Part shown: positions 8,521-17,786 of the stretch, one piece after another
How the letters are laid out: every line of letters begins with the position of its first letter
How positions within the stretch are numbered: the first letter of the stretch is position 1
NCBI GenBank assembly: GCA_964653555.1
Contig: CAZZFT010000005.1
Location: 18,435-82,434 of the forward strand
From: JAHEJV01 sp964653555
GTDB taxonomy: Bacteria; Myxococcota_A; UBA9160; SMWR01
Length of the DNA: 64,000 nucleotides
Reading direction: 5' to 3'
Translations under genes and position numbers: made by a program
Notes under the pieces: generated by a model
What the model was told of the DNA's origin: nothing
What the model saw: only the letters and a program-made list of their open reading frames with translations
Databases searched by the model: none

Positions 8521-9717
8521 TTAGCGCCGGTCGACGGCCCGGCCCGCGGCCCTCGCCGGTGCCCGGTCGCGGGCCGCGGCGACCTCTTCGGAGACCCGCG
8601 CGCAGGCGGCATCGATCTGCTCCTCGTCGTTCGAGCGGCCGATTCCGAAGCGAAGCGCGGAGCGGACGCGCTCCGGGTCGAGTCCGAGCGCGCGCAGCAC
8701 ATGGCTCGGCTCGCCCCGGGCCGAGGCGCAGGCAGACCCCGTGGAGAGCGCCACGTCGGGGAGCGCCGATAGCAGGGCGTCGGCGCGGACCCCTTCGAAG
8801 GAGACGTTCAGATTGCCGGGCAGCCGGCGGTCCAGGTCGCCGTTGACCGCCACGCCCGGCAGCCGGTCGCGCAGGCCCGCCAGCAGCCGGTCGCGCAGGC
8901 CGCGCACTCGCTTCGCCTCGGCAGCGAGGTCCTCGAGGCAGAGTGTGACGGCGCGGGCGAAGCCCACGCAGAGCGGCACGGGCAGCGTGCCCGAGCGGAG
9001 GCCGCGCTCGTGCCCGCCGCCGTGCAGCAGAGGCTCCAGCCGCAGCCTGGGGGGCCCGCGGCGCACGTAGAGCGCGCCCACCCCTTTGGGTCCGTAGAGC
9101 TTGTGGGCGCAGAAAGCGAGCAGGTCGACGCCCGCCGCGCGGACCTCGATCGGCACCTTGCCCACGGCCTGGGCGGCGTCGCTGTGGAACGGGACGCCCG
9201 CCTCGCGGCACACGGCGGCGATCTCGGGGATCGGCTGCAGCGTTCCGATCTCGCTGTTCGCCGCCGCGATCGACACCAAAGCGGTGCGCGGGGTGATCGC
9301 CGCCCGCACCGCCTCGGGATCGACCAGACCTCCGGCGTCGACGGGCAGCTCGGTCACGGCGAAGCCCTCGGCCCGAAGGGCGCGGCAGGTATCGAGCACC
9401 GCGGGATGCTCGATCGCGCTGGTCACGAGATGGTCGCAGCGACCGCGCCCCGCCCGGGCGATGCCGGCGATCGCGAGGTTGTCGCTCTCCGTGGTGCCGC
9501 TGGTGAAGACGATCTCGCGCGGATCCGACGCGCCGATCGCCGCGGCGAGCTGCTCGCGCGCCTCCTCGACGGCGGCCTGGGCCCGCCAGCCGTACACGTG
9601 GGAGGCGCTCGAGGGGTTGCCGAAGTCCTCACTCCAGTACGGCTCCATCGCGCGCACCACCCGAGGGTCCACGGGGGTGGTGGCGTGGTGGTCGAGGTAG
9701 ATCGGGGGCTGGGGCAT
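8521..9717 (-). CDS. Cysteine desulfurase (NifS/IscS family)
   Basis: A 398-residue PLP enzyme that removes sulfur from L-cysteine for Fe-S cluster and other sulfur transfer. The start is ATG at 9717, immediately before the class V aminotransferase N-terminus IYLDHHATTPVDPRV. Visible residues are the PLP lysine in FCAHKLYGPKG, the His in SDAAQAVGK context and the catalytic cysteine in STGSACAS. It resembles the IscS/NifS (group I) subgroup by its length and long active-site loop. An A-type carrier follows upstream, but no IscU scaffold is adjacent. Its exact role (isc, nif or tRNA thiolation) cannot be decided. Confidence 0.93.
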   Translation of the reverse strand: MPQPPIYLDHHATTPVDPRVVRAMEPYWSEDFGNPSSASHVYGWRAQAAVEEAREQLAAAIGASDPREIVFTSGTTESDNLAIAGIARAGRGRCDHLVTSAIEHPAVLDTCRALRAEGFAVTELPVDAGGLVDPEAVRAAITPRTALVSIAAANSEIGTLQPIPEIAAVCREAGVPFHSDAAQAVGKVPIEVRAAGVDLLAFCAHKLYGPKGVGALYVRRGPPRLRLEPLLHGGGHERGLRSGTLPVPLCVGFARAVTLCLEDLAAEAKRVRGLRDRLLAGLRDRLPGVAVNGDLDRRLPGNLNVSFEGVRADALLSALPDVALSTGSACASARGEPSHVLRALGLDPERVRSALRFGIGRSNDEEQIDAACARVSEEVAAARDRAPARAAGRAVDRR

Positions 9718-9809
9718 CCGGCCACTCCGGGGGCCGATCGGGCCCGTCGGCCGTCCCCTGGACTTCGCCGGCCCGCGGCTCGCTGTGCGCGGCCTCGGGC
9801 CGCTCGCGG

Positions 9810-10142
9810 TCACGCGGAGAAGGACTCCCCGCAGCCGCAGGTGGAGGAGGCGTTCGGATTCTTCATCTTGAAGCCCGACTCCTGGAGCGTATCGACGAAG
9901 TCGAGCGTGGTGCCGGCCAGGTAGAGGGCGCTCTTCTCGTCCAGGATCACGCGCACCCCGTTCACCTCGATCTGCGTGTCGACGTCGCGTACCTGGTCGT
10001 CGAAGGCCAGCTCGTAGCGCAGCCCGGAGCAGCCGCCGCCCACCACCTTCATGCGCAGGCCGTGGGTCTCCGCCTTTCCATCCTTGTCGAGCAGCTCGCG
10101 GATCCGCTGGGCAGCCGGCGCGGTGACTTCGATCAAGGGCAT
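9810..10142 (-). CDS. A-type Fe-S cluster carrier (IscA/ErpA/HesB family)
   Basis: A 110-residue protein of the HesB/IscA family, which carries and delivers Fe-S clusters. The three conserved cysteines are present: one in the VVGGGCSGLRYEL loop and two in the C-terminal CGCG. ATG at 10142 gives the usual length. It lies 92 bp upstream of the cysteine desulfurase gene on the same strand, so the pair forms a small Fe-S unit. Whether it acts as IscA, ErpA or SufA cannot be told from sequence; the sequence GFKMKNPNASSTCGCGESF is closest to ErpA-like proteins. Confidence 0.93.
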   Translation of the reverse strand: MPLIEVTAPAAQRIRELLDKDGKAETHGLRMKVVGGGCSGLRYELAFDDQVRDVDTQIEVNGVRVILDEKSALYLAGTTLDFVDTLQESGFKMKNPNASSTCGCGESFSA

Positions 10143-10197
10143 ACTGTACTCCTGAGTCCAAATTGCTCGCAGAACATAAGACCGATCTCCCCGGTGA

Positions 10198-10953
10198 TCA
10201 AGGCGCCCCGCCGCCGGGCGGGTGGACCGGCGAGCAGAGCAGGAAGATCTCGCGATTGCCCTTCGGCCCGGGCAGGCGGCTGTCGTGGCGGCCGACCTCC
10301 CGAAAGCCCAGCTGGGCCGCCTCGGCGGACACCGCGTCGGCGGCGGCGGTGCGCAGCGCGTCGTCGCGGACCACCCCTCCCTTGCCGACTCGCTCGGGTC
10401 CGACCTCGAACTGCGGCTTCACCAGGAGCAGCCACGTGGCCTCGGGCGCGCAGCGCGCCAGCGCGGGCAGCAGCAGGCGCAGGGAGATGAAGGAGACGTC
10501 GGCGGTGACCAGGGAGACGGGCTCCAGCAGAGCCTCGGGCTCGAGGTGGCGGGCGTTGGTGCGCTCGAGCACGACCACGCGGGGATCGGCGCGCAGACGC
10601 GCGTCGAGCTGGCCGTAGCCCACGTCCACCGCCACCACCGAGCGCGCGCCGCGCTGGAGCAGGCAGTCGGTGAAGCCTCCGGTCGACGCTCCGACGTCGA
10701 GGCAGGCGCGACCGGCGACCGGGACGGCGAGATCGTCCAGCGCTCCGGCCAGCTTCTCGCCACCCCGTGACGCGAAGCGCCGCGTCTCTCCGCGCAGGCG
10801 GATCGCCGCCTCGTCGCGCACGCGGGATCCCGGCTTCTCGTGGGGCACGTCGTCGACCAGCACGCGGCCGCTGCGGATCAGGGCCTGAGCGCGGGTGCGC
10901 GACTCGGCGAGTCCGTCGCGCACGAGACGCTCGTCCAGACGCAGCGATGTCAC
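10198..10953 (-). CDS. tlyA: TlyA-type rRNA 2'-O-methyltransferase (S4 + FtsJ domains)
   Basis: A 251-residue protein with an N-terminal S4 RNA-binding domain (about residues 3-60) and an FtsJ-like Rossmann methyltransferase (about 65-240). It shows the SAM motif LDVGASTGGFTDCLL, the VALVDVGYGQL-like strand and the catalytic lysine in LLVKPQFEVG. Proteins of this family methylate ribose in 16S and 23S rRNA, using SAM. GTG at 10953 overlaps the polyprenyl synthase stop (GTGA), so the long upstream frame is a shadow. It is the last gene of a long operon. Some homologues were called haemolysins; the methylase role is much better supported. Confidence 0.92.
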   Translation of the reverse strand: MTSLRLDERLVRDGLAESRTRAQALIRSGRVLVDDVPHEKPGSRVRDEAAIRLRGETRRFASRGGEKLAGALDDLAVPVAGRACLDVGASTGGFTDCLLQRGARSVVAVDVGYGQLDARLRADPRVVVLERTNARHLEPEALLEPVSLVTADVSFISLRLLLPALARCAPEATWLLLVKPQFEVGPERVGKGGVVRDDALRTAAADAVSAEAAQLGFREVGRHDSRLPGPKGNREIFLLCSPVHPPGGGAP

Positions 10954-11795
10954 CGATCGCGCGTCACGGCGTACCGGAGCAGCGCGCGCAGCGGCTCGCC
11001 GGCCGCGCCCAGGGATGCGAGCTCGTCCAGCGCCTCGGCCAGCAGCGCCTGGGCGCGTGCGCGCGCGCCGTCGAGGCCCAGCACGCGCACCAGCGAGCAG
11101 CCCTCGTCCTCGTCGGCGTCGAGCAGGTCGTCTGCGATCTGGAACGCGATGCCCGCCGCGCGGCCGGCCGCCGCCAGGCGGGCGAGCACGGGCTCGCCGG
11201 CTCCGGCGAGGCGCGCCCCGGCGACGATCGAGACCGCGATCAGCGCCGCCGACTTGCGGGCGTGCACACTCTCCACCTGCGCGGCGTCGCCCGCGGCCGC
11301 ACCGAGGTCGTCCACCTGGCCTCCGACCAGGCCCGCGGCGCCGGCCGCGTGAGCGAGATCGCGCACCGCGGCCAGACGCTGGGCGCTGTCGCCGGGCCCG
11401 GCGTCGGCCACCAGAGCGGCGAAGGCGGCGGTGAGCAGCGCGTCTCCGGCCAGCACGGCGGTGGCCTCGTCGAAGGCGACGTGTACGGTCGGGCGGCCGC
11501 GCCGCAGGGCATCGTCGTCCATGCAAGGCAGGTCGTCGTGGACCAGCGAGTAGGTGTGGACCAGCTCGACGGCGACGGCCGCCGGCAGGGCGATCTCCGG
11601 CTGTCCTCCGACAGCCTCGGCGCCGGCGAGCGCCAGCGCCGGACGCAGGCGCTTTCCGCCCGGGAACACCAGGTGCCGCATCGCGGCGTGCAGCCGCGCG
11701 GGGGGCTCCGACGCCTTCGGCAGCGCGGCGTCGAGCGCCCGCTCGATGCGCGGCGCCCAGGTCTCGAGGTAGGCCAGCGCGTCCACCGATCTCAC
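10950..11795 (-). CDS. ispA: Polyprenyl (farnesyl/geranylgeranyl) diphosphate synthase
   Basis: A 281-residue trans-prenyltransferase that condenses IPP with allylic diphosphates. The first aspartate-rich motif is DDLPCMDDD and the second FQIADDLLD, with K and R residues for diphosphate binding in GGKRLRP. The loop after the second motif is short (ADEDEGCSLV), so the usual T-P-G-K-D segment is reduced. The residues before the first Asp motif (HTYSLVHDD) suggest a C15 or C20 product. The GTG start at 11795 overlaps the xseB stop. Pairing with xseB and tlyA is a common bacterial arrangement (with dxs usually nearby, not seen here). Confidence 0.9.
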   Translation of the reverse strand: MRSVDALAYLETWAPRIERALDAALPKASEPPARLHAAMRHLVFPGGKRLRPALALAGAEAVGGQPEIALPAAVAVELVHTYSLVHDDLPCMDDDALRRGRPTVHVAFDEATAVLAGDALLTAAFAALVADAGPGDSAQRLAAVRDLAHAAGAAGLVGGQVDDLGAAAGDAAQVESVHARKSAALIAVSIVAGARLAGAGEPVLARLAAAGRAAGIAFQIADDLLDADEDEGCSLVRVLGLDGARARAQALLAEALDELASLGAAGEPLRALLRYAVTRDR

Positions 11796-12064
11796 TCCTC
11801 GGAGCCCGGATCACCTTCGAAGGCGCGCAGGGCGAAGCCACCCCCCTCGCGCACCAGCTCGTCGATCCGACCCTCCGCCCGGTCGAGCAGCTCGGCGCAG
11901 CGCCGACACAGCGCGACGCCCCGCTCGAACGTGGCGAGCGCCTGCTCGAGCGCAAGCTCGCCTCCCTCGAGCCGGTCGACCAGCACCTCGAGCTCGTCGA
12001 GGGCGCCCTCGAAAGCGAGGTCCGCGACGGAATCGCCGCGCGCGGCGTCGGCGGGCTCACTCAC
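11792..12064 (-). CDS. xseB: Exodeoxyribonuclease VII small subunit
   Basis: A 90-residue small subunit of exonuclease VII, which degrades single-stranded DNA together with XseA. The family signature is visible: FEGALDELEVLVDRLEGGEL, then ALATFERGVALCRRCAELLDRAE. The N-terminus has about 15 extra residues. The GTG start at 12064 is 74 bp after the xseA stop, and the stop overlaps the polyprenyl synthase start. Both subunits are in one operon, as is usual. Confidence 0.93.
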   Translation of the reverse strand: MSEPADAARGDSVADLAFEGALDELEVLVDRLEGGELALEQALATFERGVALCRRCAELLDRAEGRIDELVREGGGFALRAFEGDPGSEE

Positions 12065-12138
12065 GCGCGCACTCTAGCAAGAAGGCCGGCTCCAGAGTCG
12101 GCCGACGCGCAGCGAGGCGAAGGCGGGCTCCTGCCGAG

Positions 12139-13413
12139 CTAGCGCCCGTTCGTCGGGGAACCGATGGGGGCCGAGGTGTCGGCGACCGAGCGGGTCGCTC
12201 GCGGACGGCCGGCCTCCACCCGCACCGTCAGGTCGGCGCGGGCCACCTGCACCGCGAGGACCTCTCCAGCAGGCGCGTCGGCGACTTCGCGCACGATCGC
12301 GCCGTCGCGCGCGCGGCGCACCAGTCCGTAGCCGCGCGCCAGCACCGCCAGCGGCGACAGGGCGTCGAGCGACGCGGCGTGTCGAGCGAGCTCGCCCCGG
12401 CGGCGCAGCAGGTCCGCGGCGATCGCCCGAGCCAGCCCGCTGCGCGCGGACTCCCAGCGCACACGCCCGGCGGACAGGCGGCGCGCGGGCGCCGACGCGC
12501 GCAGCTCCGCGCCGGCGTGCCGCCAGTCGGAGCGGAGCCGTTCGACCTGGCGGCGCGCGGCCCGCTCGAGACGCTCGCCGCGCCGGGCGAGCTCACCGGC
12601 GAGGGCGCGGCGGTCGGGGATCGCCAGCTCGGCCGCCGCCGAGGGGGTCGGGGCGCGCGCGTCGGCGACCAGGTCGGCGATCGTCACGTCGATCTCGTGA
12701 CCGACGCCCGCGACCACCGGCACCGGACAGGCGGCGATCGCGCGGGCGAGGATCTCCGTGTTGAAGGGCTGGAGATCCTCGAGCGAGCCCCCGCCCCGGA
12801 CGAGCAGGATCGCGTCGACCTCCCCGTGCGCGGCCAGGGCCCCGAGCGCCGCGGCCACCTCGTGCTCCGCGCCCAGTCCCTGCACGCGACACGAAGCCAG
12901 CCGCAACGGCAGCCCGGGCAGGCGGCGGCGGGCCACCTCCAGCACGTCGCGCAGCGCGGCGCCCGAGGCGGAGGTCGCGATCCCGAGTCGTCGCGGAACC
13001 GGCGGCAGCGCACGCTTGCGAGCGGGCGCGAACAGGCCCTCGGCCTCGAGACGCCGGCGCAGCTGATCGAAGGCGAGCTGGAGCGCTCCGACGCCGCGCG
13101 GCTCGAGCGCGCGGACCACGAGCTGGAGCTCGCCGCGCGCCTCGTAGACGGAGAGATCGCCGTAGGCCAGCACCTCCATGCCGTCCTCGGGCTCGAACGC
13201 CATCTGCCGCGTGGAAGACCGGAACATCGCGGCGCGCAGCTGACCATCGGGGTCCACCAGTGTGAAGTAGAGATGCCCCGAGGCGGGCCGGCGCAGGTTG
13301 CTGATCTGGCCCACCACCCACAGCCGACCGACACGCTCCTCGAGCAGGCGCCGCACGCCGGCGACGACGGCGCCCACCGGATGGATGCGCGGCGCGACGC
13401 CGGTCTCGGTCAC
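12139..13413 (-). CDS. xseA: Exodeoxyribonuclease VII large subunit
   Basis: A 424-residue catalytic subunit of exonuclease VII. It has an N-terminal OB-fold (about residues 25-110, containing GQISNLRRPASGHLYFTL) and the XseA nuclease domain with the family motifs ATSASGAALRDV, LLVRGGGSLEDLQPFN and GVGHEIDVTIADLVAD followed by APTPSAAAE. The C-terminus has the coiled region and a GYGLVRR segment. GTG at 13413 lies 3 bp after the protease stop. Length agrees with the family. Confidence 0.95.
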   Translation of the reverse strand: MTETGVAPRIHPVGAVVAGVRRLLEERVGRLWVVGQISNLRRPASGHLYFTLVDPDGQLRAAMFRSSTRQMAFEPEDGMEVLAYGDLSVYEARGELQLVVRALEPRGVGALQLAFDQLRRRLEAEGLFAPARKRALPPVPRRLGIATSASGAALRDVLEVARRRLPGLPLRLASCRVQGLGAEHEVAAALGALAAHGEVDAILLVRGGGSLEDLQPFNTEILARAIAACPVPVVAGVGHEIDVTIADLVADARAPTPSAAAELAIPDRRALAGELARRGERLERAARRQVERLRSDWRHAGAELRASAPARRLSAGRVRWESARSGLARAIAADLLRRRGELARHAASLDALSPLAVLARGYGLVRRARDGAIVREVADAPAGEVLAVQVARADLTVRVEAGRPRATRSVADTSAPIGSPTNGR

Positions 13414-13416
13414 GAG

Positions 13417-14829
13417 CTACGGCGTGGGCGGCGCGGCCTCGGGCGCCCGTGCCTGCATCTGCATCGGCTCTTCGCGCAGGCGCTCGAAGTAGTTCCAGCT
13501 CTTCAGCACCTCGACGGCACGCGCCAGCTGGGCGTCGTCTCCCGGGGCGGCCTCCGCCGGGAAGTCGGCCAGCGACTCGGGCTCATCCGGCTCCTCTTCG
13601 GCGCCGGGCTCTGCGTCCTGGTGGCTGAAGTGTCCCTCGAGGTCCCGCTCGCGCATCCGCCGCGCGCCGTTCTCGGCCACCTCCTCGCCTCCCTGGCTCA
13701 CCGAGATGTCGGGCGTGATGCCGACCTCCTGGATCGAGCGACCCGCGGGCGTGTAGTAGAGCGCGGTGGTGAGGCGCAGGCCCGCCCCGTCATCGAGGGG
13801 GTAGACAGTCTGCACCGAGCCCTTGCCGAACGTCTTCTGGCCGATCACCAGGGCGCGGCGCTGGTCCTGAAGGGCGCCGGCGACGATCTCCGAGGCGCTC
13901 GCCGTCCCCTCGTTCACGATCACCGCGATCGGGTAGTTCGGCTCGGTGCCCTCGCCGTTGGCCCGGAATTCCTGGCGCTGGTCCTCGACCCGGCCCTTCG
14001 TGTACACGACCAGACCGTCCTTCAGCCAGACGTTCGAGACCTTGACCGCCTGGTCGAGCAGGCCGCCCGGGTTGTCGCGCAGATCGAGCACGAGGCCCTC
14101 GAAGCTGCTCTGACCGCTCTCCTCGTGCAGCTTCGCGAGCACCTCCTCGAGGTCTTCGACGGTGTGCTCCTGGAAGGCGCGGATGCGCACGTAGGCGTAG
14201 TTCGGCTCCAGCATGCGCCCGGTCACCGACTGGATCTTCACCACGTCGCGCCGGATCGTGATCGGCTGGGGCTCCTCGAAGCCCTCGCGGAAGATCTCGA
14301 TCGTGATCTCGCTGCCCTTCTTCCCGCGCATCAGCTGCACGGCCTCGAACAGCGTCATGTTCTTGCTGCTCCGGCACTCCTCGGTCCAGTCCTTGGGGAC
14401 CTCGGTCGGGCAGATCGCCACGATCTGGTCGTGCGCCTTGATCCCGGCCTCGGCCGCGGGCGTGCCCTCGATCGGCGACACCACCTCGATGAAGCCGTCG
14501 CGGCGTTTGGTGATCTCGATGCCGAGGCCGTGGAACTCGCCGCGCGTGTCCACCTGCATCTCGCGGTAGGCCTCGGTGTCGAGGAACGAGGAGTGGGGAT
14601 CGAGCTCGGCGAGCATCCCGCGCACCGCACCACGCACCAGCGCGCTCTCGTCCACCTCGTCCACGTAGTTCTGCTCCACCAGGCGCAGCACGCTCGTGAA
14701 CAGGTCGAGATCGTCGTAGCGGGTGGCGGCGGCGACGCTGCGGACTCCGCTGGCCACGCCCATCACCAGAGCGGCCGCGCTGACTCCGGCCAGAAAGGTG
14801 AGGAGGAAGCCGATGCGGTTGCGGTTCAT
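13417..14829 (-). CDS. ctpA: Carboxyl-terminal processing protease (S41 family, PDZ)
   Basis: A 470-residue periplasmic serine protease. An N-terminal signal/anchor helix spans about residues 7-35; a PDZ domain (about 95-190) precedes the S41 catalytic domain. The catalytic serine lies in NEGTASASEIVAG and the lysine in GQKTFGKGS; the substrate loop LDLRDNPGG is also present. The ATG at 14829 is preceded by an AGGGAA ribosome site. The C-terminal 100 residues are acidic and end in a helix, a region variable in this family. The gene follows envC in a cell-envelope operon, so a role in cell-wall or division-protein processing is likely but inferred. Confidence 0.92.
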   Translation of the reverse strand: MNRNRIGFLLTFLAGVSAAALVMGVASGVRSVAAATRYDDLDLFTSVLRLVEQNYVDEVDESALVRGAVRGMLAELDPHSSFLDTEAYREMQVDTRGEFHGLGIEITKRRDGFIEVVSPIEGTPAAEAGIKAHDQIVAICPTEVPKDWTEECRSSKNMTLFEAVQLMRGKKGSEITIEIFREGFEEPQPITIRRDVVKIQSVTGRMLEPNYAYVRIRAFQEHTVEDLEEVLAKLHEESGQSSFEGLVLDLRDNPGGLLDQAVKVSNVWLKDGLVVYTKGRVEDQRQEFRANGEGTEPNYPIAVIVNEGTASASEIVAGALQDQRRALVIGQKTFGKGSVQTVYPLDDGAGLRLTTALYYTPAGRSIQEVGITPDISVSQGGEEVAENGARRMRERDLEGHFSHQDAEPGAEEEPDEPESLADFPAEAAPGDDAQLARAVEVLKSWNYFERLREEPMQMQARAPEAAPPTP

Positions 14830-14962
14830 GTGCGTTCCCTGCTGCTCTGCCCTGCCCCGCTTCGTCGCGGCGCCGGCCGTCGTCGCTGGCGCCATCGAGG
14901 CGGGTACGGGCGTGTTCGGGCGTCTTCGGAAGTCTCGCGGCCCCGCTTGAAACGGATCCAGT

Positions 14963-16126
14963 CTACCCGCTGTGCGCCCGGGTGCCGAGAGCGGCCAGCC
15001 ACTCGGCGGGGTCGAGGGCCTCGCCGCCGCGCCGCACTTCGAAGTAGAGGCGCGGTCCCTCGAGCGATCCGGTCTCGCCGACCGTTCCGATCTCCGCGCC
15101 GGCCGCGACCGCGTCGCCGAGCCCGACCTCGATCCGGTCCAGGTGCGCGGACACGGTGAAGTGATCCTCGCCGTGGTCGAGGATCACGACGTTGCCGTAG
15201 CCGCGGAAGCGACCGGCATAGCGGACGCGCCCCGCGGCCACGGCCCGGACCGGGGTGCCGACGGGCGCGCGCCAGGCGACTCCCTTCCGGAAGGTCGCCG
15301 TCAGCGAGTCCCGGTCGACCACGCGGCCGAAGCTCTCCTCCAGCTCTCCGTCGACCGGCGCCCGAAGGCGACCGCGCAGCGCGGTGAAGGGCGGGCCGTC
15401 GGGAAGCGCCTCGGCGGCCCGCTCCTGCGCCGAGCCGCCCCAGGCGGCGACCGTCTCCTCGAGCGCCCGCCCGGCGATCTCCAGCTCGGTCAACGCCGAG
15501 CGCGCCCGGGCACGGTTGCGGCCGAGTTCCCGGGCCAGGCCCTGCTTGCGCTGCCGCTCGTCTTCGAGCTCCCGGGTGCGCTGGGCCAGGGTGCGGTCGG
15601 CGGCGCTGGCGGCTTCGAGCGCGGCGGCGGCGCGCTTCCGCGCCCGCTCCAGAGCGCGCGTCTGGTCGCGGTGGCGCTGGATCAGATCGCTGTCGCTCCG
15701 CAGCAGCCGGCGCAGCAGCTGGACCCGCGTGAAGAAGTCCCGCAGCCCGCCGGCCGAGAACAGCAGGCGCAGCGTGCCGAGGTCGCCCGCCCGGTACAGG
15801 GCCACGGCGCGCTTCGCCATCGCGCGCTCCAGCGAGGCGAGCCGCGTGGCGGCGTCGGCGGAGGTCGCCTCGGCCGCCTCGAGGGCAGCGCGCGCCTCGC
15901 GCGCCTCCTCCTTGGCCCGCGCCGCCTCGACCCGCAGCAGCTCCGCGCTGCGGTCGATGGCGTCGATCGCCTCCAGCAGACCCCGCTGCTCGCGCTCGTA
16001 GGCGGCGACGCGCTCGCGGCTGGTCTCGATCGCGGCCCGGATCTTCTCGAGGTCCGCGGTGGGCTGGGCGGCGGAGGCCGCGGCCAACAGCCCGATCCCG
16101 GCGGCGACCAGCGCGCCGCGCTTCAC
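14963..16126 (-). CDS. envC: EnvC-like murein hydrolase activator (coiled coil + degenerate LytM)
   Basis: A 387-residue periplasmic protein: signal peptide (about 1-20), a long coiled coil (about 22-240) and a C-terminal LytM/M23 domain (about 275-385). The usual zinc ligands of M23 enzymes are absent: the first HxxxD-type site reads RKGVAWRAP and the HxH site reads PRLYFEVRR. Like Escherichia coli EnvC it is therefore probably an amidase activator, not a hydrolase. The GTG start overlaps the ftsX stop (GTGA), matching the known FtsEX-EnvC pathway in which the ABC-like FtsEX controls EnvC through its coiled coil. Confidence 0.9.
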   Translation of the reverse strand: MKRGALVAAGIGLLAAASAAQPTADLEKIRAAIETSRERVAAYEREQRGLLEAIDAIDRSAELLRVEAARAKEEAREARAALEAAEATSADAATRLASLERAMAKRAVALYRAGDLGTLRLLFSAGGLRDFFTRVQLLRRLLRSDSDLIQRHRDQTRALERARKRAAAALEAASAADRTLAQRTRELEDERQRKQGLARELGRNRARARSALTELEIAGRALEETVAAWGGSAQERAAEALPDGPPFTALRGRLRAPVDGELEESFGRVVDRDSLTATFRKGVAWRAPVGTPVRAVAAGRVRYAGRFRGYGNVVILDHGEDHFTVSAHLDRIEVGLGDAVAAGAEIGTVGETGSLEGPRLYFEVRRGGEALDPAEWLAALGTRAHSG

Positions 16127-17028
16127 GGCCGGCTCTCGGAGGCCACGGCGATCGCCGACCCGAGCAGACCCAGCGCGGTGCCACCGCCGCACAGCCACGC
16201 CGTCTCGACCGGATCGAAGAAGCGCGGCGCGAGGCCCCCGAGCACCAGCTCGAGTCCGAACTCGAAGCCCGGCAGCACCAGGCGGAAAAGCGCGTAGAGG
16301 AGCAGCCACGCGAAGGCGGCTCCAGCCGCCCCCTGGAGCGCGCCCTCGATCAGGAAGGGCGTGTTCACGAAGGCGCGGGAGGCCCCGACCAGGGTCAGGA
16401 TCGAGAGCTCGTCGCGTCGGGAGAGCACCGCCAGTCGGATCGTGTTGGAGACGATCAGCGTGGTCGCCAACGCCAGGATCACGCCGAGCCCGATCGCGAG
16501 CCCGCGCACCAGGGCCAGGGCGCGCAGGTAGCCCTCGATCCAGTCGGCGCCGGTGGCGATGTCGACCACACCGGGCAGGGCGGAAACCGCCTGGGCGACG
16601 CGCTCCAGCGCCGCCGCGGTCTGGGCCTGCTCGACGAGGGTGAGCTCGAGCGAGGCCGGGAGCGGATTCGACCCGAGCGCCTCGTCCAGGGCGAAGCCGC
16701 GACCCACGCCGTTGCGGAACCGGATCAGCGCCTCGTCCTCGCTCACCAGGTGCACCTGCGCGACGCCCTCCAGCGCCGCTGCGCGCTGGCGCAGCGCCTC
16801 GCGCTCCGCGTCGCCCAGACCCTGCTCCAGAAACGCCGTCACCTGCACCGCGTCGCCGACCCGGTGCAGCAGCTCCTGCATGTTGATCACCAGCAGGCCG
16901 AAGGCGCCCACCAGCACCAGCGCTACCGCGATCGTCCCGGTGGCGACGAGCGCGGTGCCCGGCGTGGCCGCGATGCCCCGCAGCGCGGTGCGCGCGAAGT
17001 ACACGACACGCGCCAGCGGACGGATCAC
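16123..17028 (-). CDS. ftsX: Cell division protein FtsX
   Basis: A 301-residue inner-membrane protein with the FtsX layout: one helix near residues 25-50, a periplasmic domain (about 55-160, with HLVSEDEALIRFR) and three C-terminal helices (about 170-200, 220-245, 270-290). It couples FtsE ATP hydrolysis in the cytoplasm to EnvC outside. The GTG start overlaps the ftsE stop and its own stop overlaps envC, so the whole FtsE-FtsX-EnvC module is translationally coupled. No anomaly seen. Confidence 0.94.
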   Translation of the reverse strand: MIRPLARVVYFARTALRGIAATPGTALVATGTIAVALVLVGAFGLLVINMQELLHRVGDAVQVTAFLEQGLGDAEREALRQRAAALEGVAQVHLVSEDEALIRFRNGVGRGFALDEALGSNPLPASLELTLVEQAQTAAALERVAQAVSALPGVVDIATGADWIEGYLRALALVRGLAIGLGVILALATTLIVSNTIRLAVLSRRDELSILTLVGASRAFVNTPFLIEGALQGAAGAAFAWLLLYALFRLVLPGFEFGLELVLGGLAPRFFDPVETAWLCGGGTALGLLGSAIAVASESRP

Positions 17029-17786
17029 ACTCCCGCTCCCGGCGCCGGGCGGTCCTCTGCGATCCGGCCGCCCTCGAGCCGCACCGTGCGCTTGCGGAAG
17101 CGCTGCAGGATCGACTGGTCGTGGGTCGCCACCACCACCGTGGTGCCGCGCGTCGCGGTCTCGGCGATCAGATCCATGATCTCCAGGGTGAGATCGGGGT
17201 CGAGGTTTCCCGTGGGCTCGTCGGCGAGCAGGATCTCCGGCTCGTTGATCAGCGCGCGCGCGATCGCCACCCGCTGCTGCTCACCGCCCGAGAGCGAGAG
17301 CGGACTCTGGTAGCGCCGGTGCTGGAGACCCACCTGCTTCAGGATCGCGAACACCCGCGCGCGCGCCGCGCGTCGCGGTGTCCCGACCACATCCAGCGCG
17401 AGGGCCACGTTCTCCTCGACCGTGCGGCGGGCGAGCAGCTTGAAGTCCTGGAACACGACGCCGATGCGCCGGCGCAGCGCCGGCACCGAGCGCGGCGACA
17501 GGCGGGAGACGTTGCGACCCAGCACCACGATCTGCCCTTCGCTGGGCCGTTCCGCGGCGAAGAGCAGCCGCAGCAGGGAGGTCTTGCCGGCGCCGCTCGG
17601 CCCGGTCAGGAACACCAGCTCCCCGCGCGCGAACTCCAGCGTGACGTCGCGCAGGGCGTAGGTTCCGGCGAGGTAGGACTTCGAGACGTGGAAGAGCTGA
17701 GCGGCCGCCTCCCCCGAGACGGGACGAGGGGAGGCCCCGGCGGGGTGGCCGCGCCAGCGCCCCGGCCTGCCGACGCCCGCGCTCAC
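17025..17786 (-). CDS. ftsE: Cell division ATP-binding protein FtsE
   Basis: A 253-residue ABC ATPase; Walker A GPSGAGKTS, signature LSGGEQQR, Walker B EILLADEPTGNLD and switch ATHDQS are visible. The first 25 residues are an extension beyond the usual 222-residue FtsE, so an internal GTG near residue 23 is a possible alternative start. The GTG at 17786 overlaps the preceding gene stop and is preferred. Gene order ftsE-ftsX-envC supports the identification over other ABC ATPases. Confidence 0.94.
   Translation of the reverse strand: MSAGVGRPGRWRGHPAGASPRPVSGEAAAQLFHVSKSYLAGTYALRDVTLEFARGELVFLTGPSGAGKTSLLRLLFAAERPSEGQIVVLGRNVSRLSPRSVPALRRRIGVVFQDFKLLARRTVEENVALALDVVGTPRRAARARVFAILKQVGLQHRRYQSPLSLSGGEQQRVAIARALINEPEILLADEPTGNLDPDLTLEIMDLIAETATRGTTVVVATHDQSILQRFRKRTVRLEGGRIAEDRPAPGAGV

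Noticed and set aside
14963..16126. Active M23 endopeptidase
   Set aside because: Zinc ligands are replaced (RKGVAW and PRLYFEV), so activator function is more likely.
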